Part shown: in pieces, positions 1 through 5,126 of the stretch | How the letters are laid out: the number at the start of each line of letters is the position of its first letter | Numbering within the stretch: position 1 is the stretch's first letter | Assembly (NCBI GenBank): GCA_013375405.1 | Contig: JABXJU010000128.1 | Span: forward strand, 1 to 11,968 | Direction of reading: 5' to 3' | Origin: Candidatus Helarchaeota archaeon | GTDB taxonomy: Archaea > Asgardarchaeota > Lokiarchaeia > Helarchaeales > HEL-GB-A | DNA length: 11,968 nucleotides | Made by a program: the position numbers and the translations under genes | Notes under the pieces: model-generated | The model's database searches: none | Told to the model about the DNA's origin: nothing | Seen by the model: the letters and a program-made list of their open reading frames with translations, nothing else

Positions 1-1
1 C

Positions 2-91
2 GAGGGTCCACATGGTCTCGCGTTGCCATTCATACCGGAAGAAAATATCCACCCTAGGACGATCCGGTTATTGATGAGAAAGCAGTCATAA
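2..91 (+). CDS. Possible 3' end of a gene entering from the left
   Basis: Frame 2 is open from the window edge to a TAA at 89-91 and reads as about 29 residues containing GPHGLALPFIPEENIHP. The composition (Pro, charged and hydrophobic residues mixed, ending RLLMRKQS) looks more like real protein than the other two frames, which have early stops. I do not recognise a family. The fragment is too short to be sure; it could equally be intergenic sequence that happens to be open. Confidence 0.3.
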   Translation, partial: EGPHGLALPFIPEENIHPRTIRLLMRKQS

Positions 92-97
92 GGAGAC

Positions 98-110
98 TGC
101 CAAGGTGGCA
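98..110 (+). repeat. Short hairpin TGCCA-AGG-TGGCA
   Basis: A perfect 5-bp stem with a 3-nt loop lies 6 bases after the stop codon of the possible left-edge gene. No T-run follows, so a terminator role is doubtful. Confidence 0.25.
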
Positions 111-275
111 ACAAAAATTAATCTCGTATATACACAATACCTTCTTTGAGTAAAGAGGATAAGTACTTGCAAAAGCCTTGGAAATATGGTAAAAATAACT
201 GAAAGGCTGTAATGGCCAAATATCGACAGAATGATTCCGAAGGCACTGCATCTTGGCTGGCGGCGTGCCACAATA

Positions 276-360
276 GAACATGCGCAACATACTTAACAAC
301 GGTAATTTTCATTGTTCGGGCTAAAATCCCAAGGCTCAACAAGAATCCCAACGCATGTTC
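276..360. repeat. 9-bp perfect inverted repeat spanning about 67 bp
   Basis: GAACATGCG at 276-284 is the exact reverse complement of CGCATGTTC at 352-360. The stretch 92-394 holds no convincing gene. An 89-codon open frame starts at 212, but its first 60 codons look non-coding and have no ribosome binding site. The inverted repeat could close a structured RNA or be the footprint of a lost small element; it may also be chance. Confidence 0.3.
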
Positions 361-394
361 AGGCCATTCAAAACAGCCGGGCTATCGTTATCAC

Positions 395-481
395 ATGGTC
401 AAAAGAAGAAGACAGCTTATTAAAAAAGGTTATGAATTTGACCCAAAGACGCGACAGTGGCTGAAGGGGCGGGTTTGCTAA
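395..481 (+). pseudogene. Remnant or tiny ORF encoding an IKKGYEFDPKTR motif
   Basis: From ATG 395 the frame reads 28 residues, rich in Lys and Arg, with the segment IKKGYEFDPKTRQWLKG before a TAA. No ribosome binding site precedes the ATG. The segment is notable because a near-identical DNA stretch (420-451 against 8921-8952, 28 of 32 bases equal) encodes KKGYKFDPRTR at the far end of the Hsp70 operon. Two of the four differences fall at third codon positions, although only one of them is silent; the other two change E to K and K to R. This suggests shared ancestry at the protein level. I do not recognise the family. It may be the surviving tail of a mobile-element gene. Confidence 0.35.
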
Positions 482-562
482 AGCCAAAAATCCCCGACGA
501 AAAATCAAAACATCGACGATATACGCATTCACCACTATTCATCAAAAGTCACTAATTTGTGC

Positions 563-616
563 CTCTGTTGGTCACAATTTGGTCACCACCTGCAACAGAG
601 AAAAATATTTTTTTTC
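563..616 (+). repeat. Inverted repeat with internal 11-bp-spaced direct repeat
   Basis: CTCTGTTG at 563-570 pairs perfectly with CAACAGAG at 593-600. Overlapping and inside it, TTGGTCAC occurs twice (568-575 and 579-586), 11 bp apart, close to one helical turn. An A-rich then T-rich tract (to about 616) follows the right arm. It could be a weak terminator, or the core of an operator or recombination site. The surrounding stretch 482-730 shows no other gene. Confidence 0.35.
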
Positions 617-730
617 TTCATTCGAAGTACGGATTTCAACATTACCTCTCAGAATGATAACTTTTCAGTTTTGCTCGCGTTTTGCATATACCAACAAATG
701 CTTTCGTAGTTAGTTTTTGAAATAGGGTAA

Positions 731-801
731 CGACTTCCCGAAGACAACTGAATAAGGATTTCTTAAGCGGGGTCTCTTACGGGAAGTCGCTGCGCTTTTT
801 T
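731..801 (+). terminator. Large nested hairpin followed by T6
   Basis: CGACTTCCCG at 731-740 and CGGGAAGTCG at 780-789 form a perfect 10-bp stem. Inside the 39-nt loop further pairings are possible (AGAC with GTCT, TAAG with CTTA), giving a stacked, branched fold. Six T residues follow at 796-801, six bases after the stem. This fits an intrinsic terminator or a structured leader just upstream of the membrane-protein gene that starts at about 835. I could not match it to a known riboswitch class. Confidence 0.45.
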
Positions 802-834
802 ATTTGTCGTAGATTGGTGAAGGGGAGAGATGGT

Positions 835-1803
835 TTGCTAATAATACCGCTGGTGGCAATAGGCAGTATTCTTATAACTCGAGGAATCGTTTCACTCACA
901 GAATTAAAGGTAAATAAGGAAGCCCCGAAATATAAAGAATTAAACAAAAAAAGAAACAATTTTATATATGCATTCAATGGAATTCCAGCGATATGGTTTC
1001 TTTTATTGGTAGGTATCAGTTCTATTTTTAACCTTATGCTAGAGCAAATTGAAGGTGTTTCTGTTTTAGTCAATAGTTTAATCCTATATATTATTTCAAT
1101 AAGATATGGTTTAAGTTTACGATACAAAAGGCGAATAGTTATTATTTTGGCTTGCATGGCATGTGTTTTGTATCCTCTGCTATGGATTATTGTATATATC
1201 TGGTTTTTAGGTAGAACACATAAATTAATCAAGATAGCCACAAAAGGAATAAAAATGAAACCAAGTCGTGAAGATTGGAGCACAACGTCATTATATATCT
1301 CTAAAGGGCTAGAGAAACTGAGAAGAAAATGGTTTGACCTCTGTGTTAAAACTCTTCAGGAAAGTTCATCCGAGAAAGGAAAAGACTCTTTAGATATCGA
1401 GGTGGTAAATATTCGTCTTGGAGCAGACGCTGACTTGGCTATCAAAGCCTACCAGTTATATCTCGTATCTGGCTTTCTTGCAAAGCACGCTTATATTTCA
1501 CTATCAGAAGGTAAGGATTTTGCGGATATTCTTTGGGCTCAGGTTTGCGGAACACAAATCGAAGAATGCTTGGCTTTTTTCTCACGTTACCATGAGGTTC
1601 AAAGTGATGGAGGAACACAGTTATTTCGGTTTTCTTCTGATGTAGCCAAATATATTACTGGCAATGAAGCTCCATTGTTTGAGAGTATGCTAATAGGGCA
1701 AACCGTAGGAGCTTTGGTTGGCAGCGTTCATATTCTTGTGGCCAGTTGCTTTGGGGACGAGAAGACAGTAAAGAAGCTTGAATCAAAATTTACCCGAGGG
1801 TAA
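835..1803 (+). CDS. Membrane protein with four TM segments and an alpha-helical cytosolic domain; function unknown
   Basis: I prefer TTG 835 as the start because AAGGGGAG at 820-827 lies 7 bases upstream; TTG 814 and GTG 817 are possible but have no ribosome binding site. The 322-residue product has hydrophobic stretches at about 1-20, 50-69, 75-95 and 101-125, with Lys/Arg-rich connecting segments. A soluble, apparently helical C-terminal domain of about 190 residues follows (rich in Leu, Ala, Glu; contains GADADLAIKAYQLYL and a Gly/Ala-rich stretch near the end). I do not recognise the family. It lies directly after a hairpin/T-run and is the first of two unknown membrane proteins upstream of the Hsp70-kinase operon. 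A role with that operon is possible but not shown. An antisense open frame at 777-1283 is a shadow. Confidence 0.65.
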   Translation: MLIIPLVAIGSILITRGIVSLTELKVNKEAPKYKELNKKRNNFIYAFNGIPAIWFLLLVGISSIFNLMLEQIEGVSVLVNSLILYIISIRYGLSLRYKRRIVIILACMACVLYPLLWIIVYIWFLGRTHKLIKIATKGIKMKPSREDWSTTSLYISKGLEKLRRKWFDLCVKTLQESSSEKGKDSLDIEVVNIRLGADADLAIKAYQLYLVSGFLAKHAYISLSEGKDFADILWAQVCGTQIEECLAFFSRYHEVQSDGGTQLFRFSSDVAKYITGNEAPLFESMLIGQTVGALVGSVHILVASCFGDEKTVKKLESKFTRG

Positions 1804-1992
1804 TCAAAAGTTCTGTTAGAGAAGAATAGGGATAAAGACTGGGACCGGACTCGGAAGAAAGAATTTAGTAAGGGAAAGTGTATGGTATTAAAAAAGCAGA
1901 AAGCTGAAAAACAACTTCCGGCAAGGTGCCGTCCTTATTTGATTTTGGAATAGCTTAGAAAGTTTGTCAAGATAACCTTCGTTTTCTCATCA

Positions 1993-2721
1993 GTGCTCCA
2001 CAAGGAGACAAACCTTATATTTTGGAAATCAATAATTGAAGGAGTAGTAATTTTAGGTCATTGGCAAGTTTGGGTGGCGGTCATTCTATATATGGCAGTC
2101 AATTTTGGTTTTCTGATGATTGTATCAACAGTGGTCGGTGAAGCCGAATCTGGTGGTAGGATGGCAACCGGTTGTTTGTTTCATATGATTGGCGGCACCG
2201 TGCTTCACGGAATATTAATGGGACTAATGGTTGCTTTTCTTCTTCCAATTCTTTTAGGTGGTTCCTCGGCAGCCCCTATTTCGGGAATCATTGCTCAACT
2301 GTGGTCGATAATTAAAATAGGCATCATCGCAGTTATAGCGGTTATAATATTGAGTATTATGCCTATTATTGGTGCGTTTATTGCTGATTCGCCAGGCATT
2401 CAAGCATTTCTAGAAGGTGCCATCATTTTTAGGCTTCTTTCGGGATATGCTACTGAGGAGATATTGAGGGTAGTAAATGTTCAGATTAGCGTGTATCCTG
2501 GATTTTGGGCATCCATAGGGTTTTTAGTTATTGCTGGGGTGCTTGTTAGGGTAATAATATTCGGTGTAGCTTTGCTTTCCGTCCCTCTTGAAGGCACAGC
2601 GTTAGGAGAATTAGTGCCAGCGGTTATCGTCCCTGTGATTGGAGTTTTGGGAGGTATTGTTCCGCTATTTATGTATGGCTCTTACGTCCGGTTATCAGTC
2701 ATGCAACTAATTGGAGGATAA
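1993..2721 (+). CDS. Polytopic integral membrane protein, function unknown
   Basis: This is a 242-residue, extremely hydrophobic product with about five or six membrane segments, roughly at residues 17-48, 58-88, 98-128, 168-200 and 206-235, separated by short loops. It is Gly, Val and Ile rich with almost no charged residues in the second half. No family is recognised. The start is uncertain: GTG 1993 has no ribosome binding site, while AAGGAG at 2002-2007 sits inside the frame and no standard start codon follows it at the right distance, so an ATA/ATT start or a damaged 5' end is possible. The 190-bp gap after the previous gene carries only a 23-codon frame at 1882-1953. Confidence 0.6.
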   Translation: MLHKETNLIFWKSIIEGVVILGHWQVWVAVILYMAVNFGFLMIVSTVVGEAESGGRMATGCLFHMIGGTVLHGILMGLMVAFLLPILLGGSSAAPISGIIAQLWSIIKIGIIAVIAVIILSIMPIIGAFIADSPGIQAFLEGAIIFRLLSGYATEEILRVVNVQISVYPGFWASIGFLVIAGVLVRVIIFGVALLSVPLEGTALGELVPAVIVPVIGVLGGIVPLFMYGSYVRLSVMQLIGG

Positions 2722-2803
2722 TTGAATAGAATTTCCAAGTCCACAAAAAAGGTAAACACAATCGAATAAGAATTAAATACTACGAGAGTTCTCAAAATCC
2801 TTC

Positions 2804-2820
2804 AGGTGGCCCCACTTTTT
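2804..2820 (+). terminator. Weak hairpin plus T5
   Basis: AGGTG at 2804-2808 can pair with CACTT at 2813-2817 around a four-base loop, using one G-T pair, and the T-run 2816-2820 follows. It is in the right place to end the membrane-protein transcript before the operon starts. The stem is short, so this is tentative. Confidence 0.3.
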
Positions 2821-2867
2821 ATTTGTCGAAAAAATAGGTGAAAAGAGTTAAAGTTTGCGTGTAGAAG

Positions 2868-2895
2868 TTGTTAACGTACTTAAATATAGTAATAC
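2868..2895 (+). promoter_or_regulatory. Possible promoter of the Hsp70-kinase operon
   Basis: TTGTTA at 2868-2873 and TAATAC at 2890-2895 are separated by 16 bp, close to the sigma-A consensus, 41 bp upstream of the first ATG of the operon. A second -35-like TTGACG at 2897 lacks a good -10. In such AT-rich DNA chance matches are common. Confidence 0.35.
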
Positions 2896-2935
2896 TTGAC
2901 GCGTGAAATAGGTAATAAGTAAAAGGTCCTAGAAA

Positions 2936-4672
2936 ATGTTTAGATATCAAAATAATGCATTTAGAGTTTTAGGTCTATTGCCAGATGCCACTTTATCTCA
3001 AGTTAGGCAAAGAGCGGATGAAATAAAGGTCAAAAATGATTTAGGTTTGGAAATATTCTTTGAATATGATTTTCCTTTATTAGGGGAATTAGATAGAAGT
3101 TATGAGAACGTAATAGCTGCAGTAGAAAGGTTGGAAAATCCATTATTAAGATTAAAAGAAGAAATTTTTTATTTTTGGATAGATAATAAAGCTGATAAAG
3201 ACGGAATAGAATTACTTCGTGAAAGTAGAATAAAAGAATTAATACAATTATGGACTGTTAAAAGATTGGATAGAAAAAATATCTCCACAGCTGTTAATAG
3301 AGTAGTTTTAGCCCATGGTATTGCTATATCTAATGAGATAAAAGGTGATTTTTCAGACGAGAATTGGACGAATTGGGAAATCGCTATAAAATCATTTGTT
3401 GAATTTTCTCAGTCAGATTTATATTGGGCTAGAATTAAAGAAAGGATTAAGAAATTTAAAGATAAAAGAGCTGAAAGAATAGACCTAATAAATATAAAGG
3501 AAAACTATTTAGATAATATTATCAAAGTAAATTTTATGTTTATATCTCAATCTTCAGCCACTAGAAATTATGAAAGAATAGGGAAGCATATATCATTGTT
3601 GAAAGAGTTAAAAGCAAGTTCAAGAAATTTTAAAAAACATATAGATAATGTATTAAAATACACTATCGATAAAATTTTATATCATACAAAAAGAGCTAGG
3701 GATTGGTTAAATCAAGATGGAGAGAATGCTTCGTTACAAGAATTGATAGATGTAGGAAAAAAATATAAATCTGGAATACAGAATTTTATTGACGAAGGAA
3801 AATGTGTAGATACAGAGGGTATTTCTTCGTTTTCAATAGCTTTAGATAAATCGGCACAATTATTAAGAGAATTTGCGGTAATAATTCACAACGGGTGTTG
3901 TAAGAAAGCAGAATATTCATATGATATTCGTGAAGGAGGCTATAAAATTGTTACTGGAGATTTAGAGATAGAAGCGCATGAATTAATGAATTATGCGTAT
4001 AAAATTGTTCATTCACCATATTTAAAAGATAAATTTAGATCAGATCTAGAGATATTACAAGAATTCTGTGATTTATATAAATCCCAAACACAAGAAAAAC
4101 GGAGGTCATCACTTTGGAGTATAATTAAATGGGGGTTTTGGATTTTTGTTTCTATAGTTATATTGAGACCTTGTTTTAAAGATTTATCAGAAGAAACTAA
4201 AAAAGATACTTTCAAATATACTGTACAATCAGGTGATACTTTGAGTAAGATTGCCAAGCAATACAATGTATCTATTCATGATATCGCTACAGCTAATAAA
4301 CTTTACAACATTAATCAATTGCGTGTAGGTCAAGAACTTACTATACCTCAAACTCAAACTAGTACAATTACAGAGAGAAAAGTGCACCTAGAAGAACAGA
4401 TTAAAGATAGAAAGAACAAAATAAAAGGGTGGGAATCTTATTTGACACTTCTTCGAACCGAAGCAGAAAATTTAAAAAATGAAATTGACGATTTAAATTC
4501 AGAATATTCAAATTCTTATTATGTGCCACAATATATAATAGATGATTATAATGAAAAAGTGGAGAAATATAATGCTATAGTTAAAAAATATGAATCTAAT
4601 TATGTTGTATATAAAAAAGAATTCGATGAGTATAATGAAATGGTACGACAATATAATAATATGTTAAAATAA
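2936..4672 (+). CDS. J-domain-like, single-pass membrane protein with LysM and coiled coil
   Basis: The first gene of the operon encodes 578 residues. Residues 1-85 (NNAFRVLGLLPDATLSQVRQ, then helices to EEIFYFWI) resemble the degenerate J-like domains found with bacterial Hsp70 clusters, but no HPD tripeptide, needed by classical J proteins to stimulate Hsp70, is visible. Residues about 90-390 are helical and charged. A hydrophobic segment at about 392-412 (SLWSIIKWGFWIFVSIVILR), preceded by Lys/Arg, predicts one membrane span with the N-terminus inside. A clear LysM domain follows at 426-472 (YTVQSGDTLSKIAKQYNV to VGQELTIP), which in known families binds peptidoglycan or chitin-like glycans. 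Residues 480-578 form a coiled coil rich in Tyr and Asn. AAAGG about 10 bases before the ATG is the likely ribosome binding site. Inferred role: link between the cell wall and the cytosolic Hsp70. Confidence 0.75.
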   Translation: MFRYQNNAFRVLGLLPDATLSQVRQRADEIKVKNDLGLEIFFEYDFPLLGELDRSYENVIAAVERLENPLLRLKEEIFYFWIDNKADKDGIELLRESRIKELIQLWTVKRLDRKNISTAVNRVVLAHGIAISNEIKGDFSDENWTNWEIAIKSFVEFSQSDLYWARIKERIKKFKDKRAERIDLINIKENYLDNIIKVNFMFISQSSATRNYERIGKHISLLKELKASSRNFKKHIDNVLKYTIDKILYHTKRARDWLNQDGENASLQELIDVGKKYKSGIQNFIDEGKCVDTEGISSFSIALDKSAQLLREFAVIIHNGCCKKAEYSYDIREGGYKIVTGDLEIEAHELMNYAYKIVHSPYLKDKFRSDLEILQEFCDLYKSQTQEKRRSSLWSIIKWGFWIFVSIVILRPCFKDLSEETKKDTFKYTVQSGDTLSKIAKQYNVSIHDIATANKLYNINQLRVGQELTIPQTQTSTITERKVHLEEQIKDRKNKIKGWESYLTLLRTEAENLKNEIDDLNSEYSNSYYVPQYIIDDYNEKVEKYNAIVKKYESNYVVYKKEFDEYNEMVRQYNNMLK

Positions 4673-4688
4673 CAAAGGGGGCCTAGAA

Positions 4689-5126
4689 ATGTTTAAAAAT
4701 GATAAGGGAATACCCAAATTTTTAATAGGTAAAAAGATTTCTATATTCAAAAGCGATAACGAAAAACAAAATGTTATATGTGATTTAATAATAGAAATTT
4801 GGCGATTAAAAAACAAAATAAAACGTATTAAGAGCAAACTTGAAAAGGATGATGAAAAATTAATTATGGAGCAGGTTGAAAGGATTGAAGATGTTCTCGA
4901 AAGACATGGTTTTGAAATAATTGATTATGCTGGAGAAAATTATAATAATGGAATGGCGGACATTCGTGTTTTAGCTTTTGAAGATAATCCAAATAATCCC
5001 AAGGGATATATGAGAATCAAAGATGTTATTAAACCTGTAATATATTATAAGAATAAACCCATATCCAAAGGGGAGGTTATAGTGGAAAAAGGTTTAAATA
5101 AACAGAAGGAGGGACAAAATGAGTAG
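4689..5126 (+). CDS. GrpE-like nucleotide exchange factor, short form
   Basis: The 145-residue product has a charged helical N-terminal half (about residues 25-75, a coiled coil such as LKNKIKRIKSKLEKDDEK). A C-terminal part follows with the pattern of the GrpE beta domain: GFEIIDYAGENYNNGMAD, an acidic stretch, then IKDVIKPVIYYKNKPISKG, comparable with the 'GY.LNGRVLRPA.V.V' end of GrpE. GrpE releases ADP from Hsp70. It is shorter than usual GrpE (about 190 residues), mainly in the long N-terminal helix. AAGGGGG precedes the ATG. Its last 8 bases overlap the Hsp70 start, so the two are translationally coupled, which supports a partner role. The assignment rests on pattern and context, not on strong identity. 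Confidence 0.6.
   Translation: MFKNDKGIPKFLIGKKISIFKSDNEKQNVICDLIIEIWRLKNKIKRIKSKLEKDDEKLIMEQVERIEDVLERHGFEIIDYAGENYNNGMADIRVLAFEDNPNNPKGYMRIKDVIKPVIYYKNKPISKGEVIVEKGLNKQKEGQNE
5106..5113 (+). promoter_or_regulatory. Strong ribosome binding site of the Hsp70 gene
   Basis: AAGGAGGG lies 5 bases before ATG 5119, inside the end of the GrpE-like gene. It is the strongest Shine-Dalgarno in the operon and fixes the Hsp70 start. Confidence 0.75.

Noticed and set aside
212..394. First 61 codons of an open frame running to 481
   Set aside because: No ribosome binding site and an unprotein-like mix of residues; only the part from 395 on shows a repeated motif.
777..1283. 168-codon minus-strand open frame
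   Set aside because: It lies antisense within the membrane-protein gene, which has a ribosome binding site and clear TM segments; the minus frame is a shadow of its AT-rich hydrophobic codons.
1418..1645. 75-codon plus-strand open frame in a second frame
   Set aside because: It overlaps the soluble domain of the membrane protein and has no independent signals.
1882..1953. 23-residue frame with a weak AAGGG site
   Set aside because: Very short, no recognisable content and no conservation evidence; likely chance.
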